A stretch of DNA of 64,000 bases from an uncultured Clostridia bacterium (GTDB lineage Bacteria; Bacillota; Clostridia; Lachnospirales; Anaerotignaceae), in the NCBI GenBank assembly GCA_910583755.1, contig CAJTZO010000007.1, positions 31,245-95,244 on the forward strand, written 5' to 3'. The notes beneath the pieces are model-generated. The model saw nothing but the letters and a program-made list of their open reading frames with translations. It had not been told where the DNA came from and did not search any database. Each line of letters begins with the position of its first letter. The first letter of the stretch is position 1. The position numbers and the translations under genes were made by a program. Shown here piece after piece: positions 6,052 through 14,642 of this stretch.

Positions 6052-8423
6052 GTATCTTAAACTTATTAGGAAAGCGTATGGTATTTTTTGATGGTGGAAC
6101 AGGTACCCTTTTACAACAAAAAGGATTAAAAGCAGGAGAGTTGCCAGAACTTTGGAATATAGAAAAAAAAGAAGCACTCATCGAAATCCACAAGAATTAT
6201 TATGAAGCAGGTAGCGATATTGTTTTAACGAATACCTTTGGAGCAAATCGCATTAAACTGCATGATATTCCTTATAGTATAGAACAAATTATTATGGCTG
6301 CTATCCAAAATGCAAAAACAGCAGCAATGCAGGCTTGCCATAATAAAAAAGGATATGTTGCATTGGACATTGGTCCCACTGGAAAATTATTAAAACCTTT
6401 AGGAGATTTAGATTTTGAAGATGCTTATGCTGCATTTCGAGAAATGGCAGTTGCAGGAGAAAAAGCAGGTGCTGACCTTATTGTTATCGAAACCATGAGT
6501 GATATTTATGAAGCAAAAGCTGCTGTATTAGCTGCAAAGGAAAATACAAATTTACCTGTATTTGTTACAGTGGTATTTGATGAAAAGGGAAAACTCTTGA
6601 CAGGCAGTGATATTGCATCAACTGTTGCTATTTTAGAAGGACTAAATGTGGATGCAATGGGAATGAATTGTGGACTTGGACCTCATCAAATGCTTTCTCT
6701 TGCAGAGAAAATGCTTGATTGCTGTTCTATTCCTGTGATTATAAAGCCAAATGCTGGCTTACCTAGAACAGAAAATGGTGTAACTGTATTTGATGTATCT
6801 CCTGAGGAATTTGCAGAAGCAATGACCAAGATAGTAGATAAGGGCGTTTGGCTAGTAGGTGGTTGTTGTGGCACAACACCAGAACATATACAAGCACTTT
6901 ATCAAAAATGCAAACAAAAACCAATTTTACCGATTGTACCTAAACATAAAACTGTTGCAGCATCTTATACACATGCTGTAGAAATCGGAAAAAAACCGAT
7001 TATGATAGGAGAGCGTATTAATCCTACTGGAAAGTCCCGTTTTAAACAGGCATTAAGAGAAAAAGATTTTGATTATATTTTGCGAGAGGGATTTTCTCAA
7101 CAGCAGAAAGGAGCGCATATTTTAGATGTTAATGTTGGATTGCCTGATATTGATGAAGTAGAAATGCTTGTTTCTGTTATGAAAGAATTACAAAGTGTAA
7201 TTGATTTGCCTTTACAAATAGATACTTCTGATATTGTGGCTATGGAAAAAGCATTACGCCTTTATAATGGAAAAGCAATGATTAATTCCGTCAATGGAAA
7301 AAAAGAGTCGATGGAAGCAGTGTTTCCCATTGTCAAAAAATATGGTGGTGTAGTAGTAGGACTTACCTTAGATGAAAATGGGATTCCTGCAAAAGCAGAA
7401 GAACGTTTTGCAATTGCTCAAAAAATTGTAAAAACGGCAGAAAAGTATGGGATTTCCAGCAAGGATATTATTATAGATGTATTAGCTATGACAATTAGTT
7501 CTGACCAGTTTTCTGCTTTAGAAACCTTAAAAGCATTGCACATGGTAAAACAAAAATTAAATGTGAAAACAATTTTAGGTGTTTCAAATATTTCTTTTGG
7601 TTTGCCGCAAAGAGAAATTATAACAGCTAATTTTTATACTATGGCATTACAAAATGGTTTGGATGCAGGAATTATTAATACTAATTCGGAAGCAATGTTA
7701 CACTCTTATTATGCTTATTGTGCTTTAGCTGGATTAGATGATAATTGTATGGATTATATTAATCAATATGGTGGACAAGTTACATCATCTGTTTCTTCTC
7801 CTTCTTCTACATCTGATATTTCACTTGGTACAGCTATTGAGAAGGGATTGAAAGAAAGAGCAAAAGAAGCTGCGGAACAAAGATTAAAAGAAATGGAACC
7901 TTTAACATTGATTAATGAAGAACTTATACCAGCACTTGACCATGTGGGAAAAGGTTTTGAAAAAGGTACTATTTTTTTACCACAGCTTTTAATGAGTGCA
8001 GAAGCGGCAAAATCTGCTTTTGAAGTGGTTAAGCTTCATATTGGAGCAGCACAAACCAAAAAAGATAAAGTGATTTTAGCTACTGTAAAAGGAGATATTC
8101 ATGATATTGGCAAAAATATTGTAAAAGTGCTTTTGGAAAACTATAGCTATGATGTGGTTGACTTAGGAAAGGATGTCTCTCCAGAAATAATTGTAGAAAC
8201 AGCGATTGCACAAAATATAAAATTAGTAGGATTAAGTGCATTGATGACAACAACAGTAACTAATATGGAAGCTACCATTCAGCTATTAAAAAAGAAAAAA
8301 CCAGATTGTAAAGTTGTGGTGGGAGGAGCAGTATTGACACAAGAATATGCTGACAGCATTGGTGCTGACCATTACGCAAAAGATGCTATGGCGACTGTAT
8401 ATTATGCGCAAAAAGTATTATAA
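6048..8423 (+). CDS. metH: Cobalamin-dependent methionine synthase, three-domain form
   Basis: The 791 residues have an N-terminal homocysteine S-methyltransferase domain (zinc ligands in MGMNCG and VGGCCGTTPEH), a pterin-binding methyltransferase domain opening at MIGERINPTGK (about residue 320), a cap region, and a C-terminal B12 domain with the cobalt-ligating GDIHDIGKNIV (His685). The activation domain is missing and encoded just upstream. The start is TTG, seven bases after GGGAGG, overlapping the previous stop. Methyl-THF from MetF feeds this enzyme, giving methionine from homocysteine. Confidence 0.95.
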   Translation: MSILNLLGKRMVFFDGGTGTLLQQKGLKAGELPELWNIEKKEALIEIHKNYYEAGSDIVLTNTFGANRIKLHDIPYSIEQIIMAAIQNAKTAAMQACHNKKGYVALDIGPTGKLLKPLGDLDFEDAYAAFREMAVAGEKAGADLIVIETMSDIYEAKAAVLAAKENTNLPVFVTVVFDEKGKLLTGSDIASTVAILEGLNVDAMGMNCGLGPHQMLSLAEKMLDCCSIPVIIKPNAGLPRTENGVTVFDVSPEEFAEAMTKIVDKGVWLVGGCCGTTPEHIQALYQKCKQKPILPIVPKHKTVAASYTHAVEIGKKPIMIGERINPTGKSRFKQALREKDFDYILREGFSQQQKGAHILDVNVGLPDIDEVEMLVSVMKELQSVIDLPLQIDTSDIVAMEKALRLYNGKAMINSVNGKKESMEAVFPIVKKYGGVVVGLTLDENGIPAKAEERFAIAQKIVKTAEKYGISSKDIIIDVLAMTISSDQFSALETLKALHMVKQKLNVKTILGVSNISFGLPQREIITANFYTMALQNGLDAGIINTNSEAMLHSYYAYCALAGLDDNCMDYINQYGGQVTSSVSSPSSTSDISLGTAIEKGLKERAKEAAEQRLKEMEPLTLINEELIPALDHVGKGFEKGTIFLPQLLMSAEAAKSAFEVVKLHIGAAQTKKDKVILATVKGDIHDIGKNIVKVLLENYSYDVVDLGKDVSPEIIVETAIAQNIKLVGLSALMTTTVTNMEATIQLLKKKKPDCKVVVGGAVLTQEYADSIGADHYAKDAMATVYYAQKVL

Positions 8424-8424
8424 A

Positions 8425-8440
8425 TGTTTCACGTGAAACA
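8425..8440. promoter_or_regulatory. parS site 1
   Basis: The perfect palindrome TGTTTCACGTGAAACA, identical to the Bacillus parS consensus, lies two bases after the metH stop. ParB (9619-10500) is the expected ligand. Two identical copies lie at 11402 and 14318. Confidence 0.97.
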
Positions 8441-8441
8441 G

Positions 8442-8479
8442 AAAAAAGTCTTAAGAATATTATTCTTAAGACTTTTTTT
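8442..8479. terminator. Bidirectional terminator between metH and the DUF4446 gene
   Basis: The arms AAAAAAGTCTTAAGAATA and TATTCTTAAGACTTTTTTT form a nearly uninterrupted stem with A/T runs on both sides, so it can stop transcripts from either strand. It directly follows parS site 1 and contains the stop of the convergent gene. Confidence 0.9.
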
Positions 8480-9605
8480 CTTCTTTTGTAATAGCAACTG
8501 CTGTTTTAATTGCATTTTGTACTGCTGTTTTAATTTCCTGTTCTGCCGAAATTACCATTTCCTCTTCACTCATTTTATTGATAGGTTGACTAGATTGTTT
8601 TTGCTGCATTTCTGTTTTTTGCGCAATTTGCTCAATGATATTTTCTACAGAGTCAGAAAGAATATTTTCTTGAACATTACTAGCTTTGATTTCTGATAAT
8701 ACTTTAAATTGTTCTGTTTGAAATTCCTCTGGTCTGTGATATTTTTTATTTTCTGTTTTTTCTGTTAAAAATAAAACTTGTTCCTCTAAGCGACGAACTT
8801 TTTCTTCTGTTTCACTTTTTTGTGTTTCCTTTTCCATTTGAATAGTCTCTTTTACCAATTCTTTTACAGTCTCTTTAATGTTTTCTACTTCTTTTTTAAT
8901 GATGGTGTTTTGAGAAATTTGTTGTGCTACATCTTCCTCTGCCATAATGGATTCTTTTTCATTGGTAGTAACATCGCCTAAGCTTTCCATTTTTTTCTCC
9001 TCTGGTTCTGGTTTTCGCTTTGATGAAAATAATGGTTTCTCTTTCCACTTAAATATTTTCTTTGGTTTTACTTTTACTACTTTTTCTGCTTTTCTTTTAT
9101 AAGCATTTTCTTTTGCTATTTCAATTGCTTTTAGTTCTTCTGTAGAAAGCACATATGTACTAACGCCTAATTCAATCGGTTTTGCGTAAGTAAAAGAACC
9201 TGTTCTGCCATGAATCCCATTTAATACCACACCATTATCATTTGCATCAAGTAAAGCAACAGCAAAGCAAAGGTTTCCACCCATTTCGTCAAAGGGATTA
9301 TAACGTACAATCCCTACTTTTTGGATGTTTTCCGACATAATTGCATCCATATCTGTTACCATATCTAATAATTTACTATACTTTTGTTCAATAGATTCTA
9401 CACTTTCAAAATAAGAATTAATTTTCATTTCTAAATTCATATCTGGACGACGACTTGTTCCCATAAAAATATCATACCGTTTTCTTTCTCGTCCAATTTT
9501 TAAAAATAATATAATACATAGTGAAAAAAGCAGTATGACAGCTAATATTAAACCAGCTAATATAAAAGGTAGATAAAATTGTATCATTTCGTTTAATACT
9601 TCCAC
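8466..9605 (-). CDS. DUF4446 membrane-anchored protein with long charged C-terminal extension
   Basis: GTG start with GAGGTG eight bases upstream; 379 residues. One membrane segment (about 11-36) is followed by a domain (45-170) with the DUF4446 hallmarks GIVRYNPFDEMGGNLCFAVALLD and SYTYAKPI-like GSFTYAKPIELGVSTY. DUF4446 genes commonly follow parB in Clostridia, as here (13 bases from parB). Unusually, about 209 further residues follow, rich in Lys/Glu and predicted coiled coil, whereas relatives usually end soon after the domain. Its role is unknown; position suggests a link to segregation or the membrane. Confidence 0.8.
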   Translation of the reverse strand: MEVLNEMIQFYLPFILAGLILAVILLFSLCIILFLKIGRERKRYDIFMGTSRRPDMNLEMKINSYFESVESIEQKYSKLLDMVTDMDAIMSENIQKVGIVRYNPFDEMGGNLCFAVALLDANDNGVVLNGIHGRTGSFTYAKPIELGVSTYVLSTEELKAIEIAKENAYKRKAEKVVKVKPKKIFKWKEKPLFSSKRKPEPEEKKMESLGDVTTNEKESIMAEEDVAQQISQNTIIKKEVENIKETVKELVKETIQMEKETQKSETEEKVRRLEEQVLFLTEKTENKKYHRPEEFQTEQFKVLSEIKASNVQENILSDSVENIIEQIAQKTEMQQKQSSQPINKMSEEEMVISAEQEIKTAVQNAIKTAVAITKEEKKS

Positions 9606-9618
9606 ATATCACACCTCA

Positions 9619-10500
9619 TTATCTTTCTATTGCTTTTAACATAGATAATATTCTATCTAGGTCATCGTTAGAATAATATTCAATTTCAATTTTTCCTTTA
9701 TTTTTTTTACTACTAAGTTTCACTTTTGTTGCAAAAAGACTTTTTAAATCATTTTCAATCGAACGGTAGGCAGTTGTATCAAATGATATTGCTTTTTGTT
9801 CTGTGGTTGCTACTTGCTTTGTTTGTTTTTCTTGTAAGGATTTTACAATTCTTTCTACTGCTCTTACACTTAAATCCTCTTCTATTATTTTTTCTGCTAA
9901 TTCAAATTGTAATTCTCCATCTGAAAGAGATAATAATGTTCTAGCGTGTCCTCCAGATAATTTATTTTCTTTTACAAAGTTAATGACTCTACTATCTAAA
10001 TTTAACAAACGCATAGAGTTTGTGATGGTAGAACGACTTTTTCCAACTTTTTTTGAAATTTCTTCTTGTGTTAATAAAAATTCTTTTTGTAGTTTTTGAA
10101 AACTTTCTGCTTCTTCAATAGGGTTTAAATCTTTTCTTTGAAGATTTTCTACCAAAGCTACTTCAAAAGAAGTTGTATTATCAAAGTTCTTGATTAAAGC
10201 AGGTAATTTTTTTAATCCGGCAATTTTTGCTGCACGGAACCTTCTTTCTCCTGCAATTAATTCGTAAGAATCTTTTTCTTTTTTTACAATAATAGGTTGT
10301 ATCATACCATAATTTTTTAAAGAATCTGCCAATTCTAAAAGACTTTCTTCATCAAAGTATTTACGAGGCTGGTTTTTATTTGCTTCTATTTTGTTAATGT
10401 CAATTTCTAATATACCATCACTGTTTTCTATCATCTTTGTATTAATCAGTGCTTCTAGTCCTTTTCCTTTGGAGCCAAGACCTTTTTTGATAGCTGCCAT
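9619..10500 (-). CDS. parB: Chromosome-partitioning protein ParB/Spo0J
   Basis: The 293 residues have the CTPase/ParB box motifs NQPRKYFDEESLLELADS (about residues 41-58) and GERRFRAAKIAGLKKLPALI (about 83-102), the helix-turn-helix around EEISKKVGKSRSTITNSMRLL and a C-terminal dimerisation segment. ParB loads at parS, spreads as a CTP clamp and recruits SMC. It starts one base after the parA stop and shares its transcript. Three parS sites within 6 kb confirm the chromosomal role. Confidence 0.96.
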   Translation of the reverse strand: MAAIKKGLGSKGKGLEALINTKMIENSDGILEIDINKIEANKNQPRKYFDEESLLELADSLKNYGMIQPIIVKKEKDSYELIAGERRFRAAKIAGLKKLPALIKNFDNTTSFEVALVENLQRKDLNPIEEAESFQKLQKEFLLTQEEISKKVGKSRSTITNSMRLLNLDSRVINFVKENKLSGGHARTLLSLSDGELQFELAEKIIEEDLSVRAVERIVKSLQEKQTKQVATTEQKAISFDTTAYRSIENDLKSLFATKVKLSSKKNKGKIEIEYYSNDDLDRILSMLKAIER

Positions 10501-10501
10501 A

Positions 10502-11320
10502 TTACGTCCACTCCTTTTCCAAAATTTCTTCTGCTAATAATTCATAACTTTCGGAACCTTTTGATTTTGGGTCATATAAATGAATTGGTAAACCGTGACT
10601 TGGAGCTTCACCTAATCTTACGTTTCTTGGTATAATTGCATAATAAATATCCTTTGACAGAATGGGATGATAAATATTATCTTTATCTGAACTTAATATA
10701 AAAATACTTTTTTTCACTTCTTCTACTACTTCAGGAGACAAATTTGTTCTTAAGTCATACATGGTAAAGACAATTCCTTCCAACTCTAATTGCTTATTTA
10801 ACCCTTTTTGTACTAAATAAATGGTATGTATTAATTGTTCCAATCCTTCTAATGCAAAATATTCACACTGTATTGGCACAAGGACAGTATCAGAAGCAGT
10901 TAGAGCATTAATAGTAATGACATTTAAAGAAGGGGGACAATCTATAATAATAAAATCATAATTACTTTTAATGGCATCTATTTCTTTTTTTAAAATATAT
11001 TTCCCATCTTCTTTTCCTATTAATTCTACTTCTGCCCCTGTTAAATGAATATTTGCAGGAACCACTTCTAAATCTTTGATACAAGTTGTTAATTTGACAT
11101 CCGAAAGAGAACATTCTTCTAGCATCACGTTATAAATTGTGTTTTCAATCTCATTTTTTTCTAAGCCTAAGCCACTTGTCGTATTTCCCTGTTGGTCTGC
11201 ATCAATCACAAGAACTTTTTTCCCTTTTTTGGCTAACCATGCAGATAAATTAATGGCTGTTGTTGTTTTTCCGACACCGCCTTTTTGGTTTGTGATAGAT
11301 ATGACTCTTACTTTACTCAT
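10502..11320 (-). CDS. parA: Chromosome-partitioning ATPase ParA/Soj
   Basis: The 272 residues are a deviant Walker A ATPase: KGGVGKTTTAINL at residues 13-25, Walker B FIIIDCPPSL, and the ParA motif LVPIQCEYFALEGL. It lacks an N-terminal DNA-binding extension, so it is the short Soj type. ATP-dependent nonspecific DNA binding and ParB-stimulated hydrolysis move or regulate origins, and Soj also acts on DnaA in Bacillus. The first gene of parA-parB-DUF4446, with parS site 2 about 80 bases upstream of its start. Confidence 0.96.
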   Translation of the reverse strand: MSKVRVISITNQKGGVGKTTTAINLSAWLAKKGKKVLVIDADQQGNTTSGLGLEKNEIENTIYNVMLEECSLSDVKLTTCIKDLEVVPANIHLTGAEVELIGKEDGKYILKKEIDAIKSNYDFIIIDCPPSLNVITINALTASDTVLVPIQCEYFALEGLEQLIHTIYLVQKGLNKQLELEGIVFTMYDLRTNLSPEVVEEVKKSIFILSSDKDNIYHPILSKDIYYAIIPRNVRLGEAPSHGLPIHLYDPKSKGSESYELLAEEILEKEWT

Positions 11321-11401
11321 TGCATTATCTCCTAACTAAATCAAAGGTCTTATAAAATCACTTTGTTTTATTATACTACAATAAAAGATAATTGCAATAA
11401 A

Positions 11402-11417
11402 TGTTTCACGTGAAACA
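11402..11417. promoter_or_regulatory. parS site 2
   Basis: Perfect TGTTTCACGTGAAACA in the parA upstream region, 82 bases before the start codon. Its position could also allow ParB to influence parAB transcription. Confidence 0.97.
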
Positions 11418-11502
11418 CAAGAAACCTACAAAAATTATGATAATATAATAGCCAAAAAGGAAACAGTTGGAAAAATTAGTTTGTCAAAAAGTTTTGAAAC
11501 TC

Positions 11503-11548
11503 ATCTTAAACGCTACCTCTTTCTTGAAAAAAAGGAAGCGTTTAAGAT
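11503..11548. terminator. Hairpin between parA and the lipid kinase gene
   Basis: Twelve-base perfect arms ATCTTAAACGCT and AGCGTTTAAGAT with a 22-base loop that itself contains a small A/T stem. It lies downstream of the lipid kinase stop (minus strand). There is no clean T tail, so termination efficiency is uncertain. The bases just before it (GTTTGTCAAAAAG...) weakly resemble a repeat terminus of the 198-bp element. Confidence 0.45.
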
Positions 11549-11574
11549 AAGGAAAGTATTTATAATTTAAAAGG

Positions 11575-12465
11575 TTAAAACTTTCCAAAAATAGAAAGTC
11601 TTTTAGGTAATACAGAAATGTCCAGTGGCATATCAGGCCCTTTTTCTCCATCAATTGTTGTTTCATGGAAATGTTTATCTAAACATTCAATTTTAAAATT
11701 TTTTTGCTTTAAATAAACAACACCACTATCTTTTACAAATTCTCCATTAAATATTTTTAAAAATAAGATAGGCAATTCAATGACAGGTTTTGCTTTAATT
11801 CCAACAAAATCAAACATGCCATCTGTAATGGAAGCAGAAGGGGCAATGTGATTAAATCCTCCTGTTCCAGCACTATTTAAGACTAAAAACAAATAGAAAT
11901 CTTCTTTCAGTGTTTTTTCTTCTGTTGTGATACGAAATGGTATTTTTCGGAAATTAGCAAGTTGTTCGATTCCTTTCAGATAATAAGATAAACTCCCTAA
12001 GGCAGTTTTTAAATCTTTATCTACATTTTGAGAAACATTTGTAAAAAGTCCACCTGCACAAACGTTAATAAAACATTGTCCATTGACAAGACCAATATCA
12101 ATCTTTTTTGGCTTTTCTTGAACAATCACCTGACAAGCTTCTTCTACGCTTCCTGTTTTTAATCCTAAAAATGCAGCAAAATCATTTGCAGTACCAGAAG
12201 GAATGACACCAAGAGGAATATCTAGCTCTCTTTCTATTAGAGCATTAACCACAATATTGATGGTGCCATCTCCTCCTGACACAGCAATGAAATCATAATC
12301 TATATTCATATTTAAAATATGTTGCCTTATATCACCATTTTGAATGGTACGAAAAACGTGCACTTCATATCCTGCCTGTTGAAATATCGAAAAACAAATA
12401 TCTAAATCAAATTTGAATGTTTTATTTCCTGAATGGGGATTATAAATTAATTTGCACTTTTTCAT
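11575..12465 (-). CDS. Diacylglycerol/lipid kinase, DagK/YegS family
   Basis: About 296 residues. The N-terminal catalytic domain starts CKLIYNPHSG and contains the nucleotide-binding VSGGDGTINIVVNAL and the GVIPSGTANDFA motif, both diagnostic of DAGK_cat kinases. The C-terminal part has the family's beta domain (IDGEKGPDMPLDISVLP). It probably phosphorylates diacylglycerol or a related lipid at the membrane. The ribosome site GGAGG lies 13 bases before this ATG and 4 before an upstream TTG at 12474, so the start is uncertain by three codons. Confidence 0.85.
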   Translation of the reverse strand: MKKCKLIYNPHSGNKTFKFDLDICFSIFQQAGYEVHVFRTIQNGDIRQHILNMNIDYDFIAVSGGDGTINIVVNALIERELDIPLGVIPSGTANDFAAFLGLKTGSVEEACQVIVQEKPKKIDIGLVNGQCFINVCAGGLFTNVSQNVDKDLKTALGSLSYYLKGIEQLANFRKIPFRITTEEKTLKEDFYLFLVLNSAGTGGFNHIAPSASITDGMFDFVGIKAKPVIELPILFLKIFNGEFVKDSGVVYLKQKNFKIECLDKHFHETTIDGEKGPDMPLDISVLPKRLSIFGKF

Positions 12466-12517
12466 AAATAACAAATTTCCTCCTTTCTTATCCTTTGTTT
12501 AAAATAACTTATAAAAA

Positions 12518-14206
12518 TTACATTTGTTCTGGTGCTTGTATGCCTAATAAGGCTAGTCCTTTTTTTAGTACTGTTTTGACTGCAATTACAAGTGCAATAC
12601 GTGCTTCCTTTGTACCTTCTTCACTTGTTAATATACTATTATCATGATAGAATTTATTAAATGCTTGTGACAGATTTACTAAATATCTTGTTACAATAAA
12701 AGGTTCCAGTTTGTCTGCTGCTTCTTGTATTTTTTCTGGAAATTGTGCTAATAATTTTAAGACTTCCATGGAAACGTCATCTGTTAGTTTACTGTAATCA
12801 ATCGTTTCTGCTAAACTACAATTTCCCTTGCGCAATATGCTGCATGCACGTGCATGGGTATATTGTACATAAGGGCCTGTTTCTCCATCAAAATTTAACA
12901 TTCTTTCCCAAGAGAATACAACATCTTTAATTCTACTATTATATAAATCATTAAAAATTACTGCACCAATGCCAACTTGTTTTGCTACTTCTTCTTTATT
13001 TGGTAAATCTGGATTTTTTTGTTCTATAATTTTATTTGTTTCTGCAATCGCTTGATTTAAAAGTTCTTCCATCAATACTACATTACCATGACGAGTAGAG
13101 AGCTTTCCGCTGTCTAAACTTACTAAACCAAATGGGACATGAATTAAATCTTTCCACCAATCATACCCCATTTTTTGGATGACATGAAACCATTGTGAAA
13201 AATGTAAATTCTGGTCAAGTGCAGTTAAATAAATGCATTTATCAAAATGATAGGTATTTTTTCTATAAATTGCTGCGGTAATATCTCTTGTTGCATATAG
13301 AGTGCCACCATCTTTTCGGATAATTAAACAAGGAGGCATTTTTTCTTCTTCTAAATTTACTATCATAGCTCCTTCACTTTGTTGTAAAAGATTTTTTTGT
13401 TTTAATTCTTCAACAACAGCTGCCATTTTGTCATTATAAAAACTTTCACCAGTATAGGCGTCAAAATGAACTTGCAACATAGCATAAACTCTCTCAAATT
13501 CTTTGATGCTAATATCATAGAACCATTTCCATAAAGTTAAGGCTTCTTTTTCACCATCTTGCATTTTGACAAACCAACTTCTTGCTTCATCTTCTAAAGA
13601 AGGTTGTTTTTCTGCTTCTTCATGAAATTTCACATAAATTCTCATTAATTCTTGGATACCTTTTTGTTCAATCGCTTCTTTAGAACCCCATTTTTGATAG
13701 GCTACAATCAATTTACCAAATTGGGTACCCCAGTCTCCTAAATGGTTAACACCTTCACAATGATAACCTAAGGCTTCAAAAATATGATAAAGTGCATTTC
13801 CAATGACGGTAGAGCGTAAATGTCCTACATGGAATGGTTTTGCAATGTTGGGAGAAGAATAATCAATTACGATTGTTTTACCTTGTCCTGTTTTGCTTGT
13901 CCCAAACTCTTTTTTTAATACTTTTTGTAATACTTCTTTGCTATATACGTCTTTATTGATAAAAAAGTTAATGTAAGCGTTTTGAATTTTTATTTCTTCT
14001 ATAAAATCTGGTTTTTCTATTTTTTCACATAACTCTTGTGCAATTAATGGAGGTGCTTTTTTAAATTGTTTTGCTAAGCGAAAACAAGGATAAGCAAAGT
14101 CTCCCATTTCTTTTTGTGGTGGTATCTCAATTGCATTTATAATTTCTTGTTGTGTTACACCAGTTACTTTTTCTAATAAAGTTGCAATTTCTAATTTAAA
14201 ATTCAT
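12518..14206 (-). CDS. argS: Arginyl-tRNA synthetase
   Basis: 562 residues, class I synthetase. The HIGH-type motif is in SSPNIAKPFHVGHLRST, the KMSKS-like loop in DSGKLSTRHGNVV, and the N-terminal Add-1 tRNA-binding domain precedes them. The C-terminal anticodon-binding domain ends LGIQAPEQM. The frame stays open a further 58 codons upstream, but the ATG at 14206 has GGAGG 7 bases upstream and begins the normal MNFKLEIATLLEKV, so the longer version is rejected. Confidence 0.96.
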   Translation of the reverse strand: MNFKLEIATLLEKVTGVTQQEIINAIEIPPQKEMGDFAYPCFRLAKQFKKAPPLIAQELCEKIEKPDFIEEIKIQNAYINFFINKDVYSKEVLQKVLKKEFGTSKTGQGKTIVIDYSSPNIAKPFHVGHLRSTVIGNALYHIFEALGYHCEGVNHLGDWGTQFGKLIVAYQKWGSKEAIEQKGIQELMRIYVKFHEEAEKQPSLEDEARSWFVKMQDGEKEALTLWKWFYDISIKEFERVYAMLQVHFDAYTGESFYNDKMAAVVEELKQKNLLQQSEGAMIVNLEEEKMPPCLIIRKDGGTLYATRDITAAIYRKNTYHFDKCIYLTALDQNLHFSQWFHVIQKMGYDWWKDLIHVPFGLVSLDSGKLSTRHGNVVLMEELLNQAIAETNKIIEQKNPDLPNKEEVAKQVGIGAVIFNDLYNSRIKDVVFSWERMLNFDGETGPYVQYTHARACSILRKGNCSLAETIDYSKLTDDVSMEVLKLLAQFPEKIQEAADKLEPFIVTRYLVNLSQAFNKFYHDNSILTSEEGTKEARIALVIAVKTVLKKGLALLGIQAPEQM

Positions 14207-14317
14207 TGATATTCCTCCATAACTATAAAAATAATGATAAACATTTCTAAATTTACAGAATAATTCCTTTAACAATTTATCACAGGAAGAAAGAAATTGC
14301 AATATAGAAAGCCATGA

Positions 14318-14333
14318 TGTTTCACGTGAAACA
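14318..14333. promoter_or_regulatory. parS site 3
   Basis: Perfect TGTTTCACGTGAAACA immediately after the stop codon of the small membrane gene and 112 bases before argS. With sites 1 and 2 it spans about 5.9 kb around parAB. Confidence 0.97.
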
Positions 14334-14531
14334 TTAAAAACGAAATAAAAAAAATAGCTTTGAAAAATGTTGATATGCAAAATTTAATACCAATATCAAA
14401 GAAGTAATATATCCAGCAAAAAAGATTACTTTTGTATAATAACCCTTTTTATCATAAAGCATAACCTCTAATATAGATTGAATACAAATAATCATAAATA
14501 GTTCTGCTGCTAAATATAAAAAATCTCGCAT
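14334..14531 (-). CDS. Small membrane protein, two predicted helices
   Basis: A 65-residue product with two hydrophobic stretches (about residues 4-23 and 35-52) joined by a basic loop DKKGYYTK. The ATG follows AGGGGGATAG, a good ribosome site. It precedes argS on the same strand and ends exactly at parS site 3. I recognise no family; it may be a DUF-type small membrane protein. Confidence 0.55.
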   Translation of the reverse strand: MRDFLYLAAELFMIICIQSILEVMLYDKKGYYTKVIFFAGYITSLILVLNFAYQHFSKLFFLFRF

Positions 14532-14589
14532 ATCTATCCCCCTGTTTTTAATTTATGAGTATTTTTCAATACAAAGAACTAATTTTGTT

Positions 14590-14618
14590 GTTACAATATG
14601 ATTTAAAAATGGTATAAT
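14590..14618 (+). promoter_or_regulatory. Promoter of the hydrolase-thioesterase genes
   Basis: GTTACA, 17 bases, TATAAT, 25 bases before the start codon at 14643; AAAGGAG ribosome site between. Confidence 0.65.
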
Positions 14619-14642
14619 AGTAAAAAGAAAAGGAGTGATAGC

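Noticed and set aside
14207..14380. N-terminal extension of ArgS
   Set aside because: A strong ribosome site and normal N-terminus are at 14206, and the extension would cross parS site 3.
8400..14400. Replication origin inside the parS region
   Set aside because: No cluster of DnaA boxes or dnaA/dnaN genes seen.
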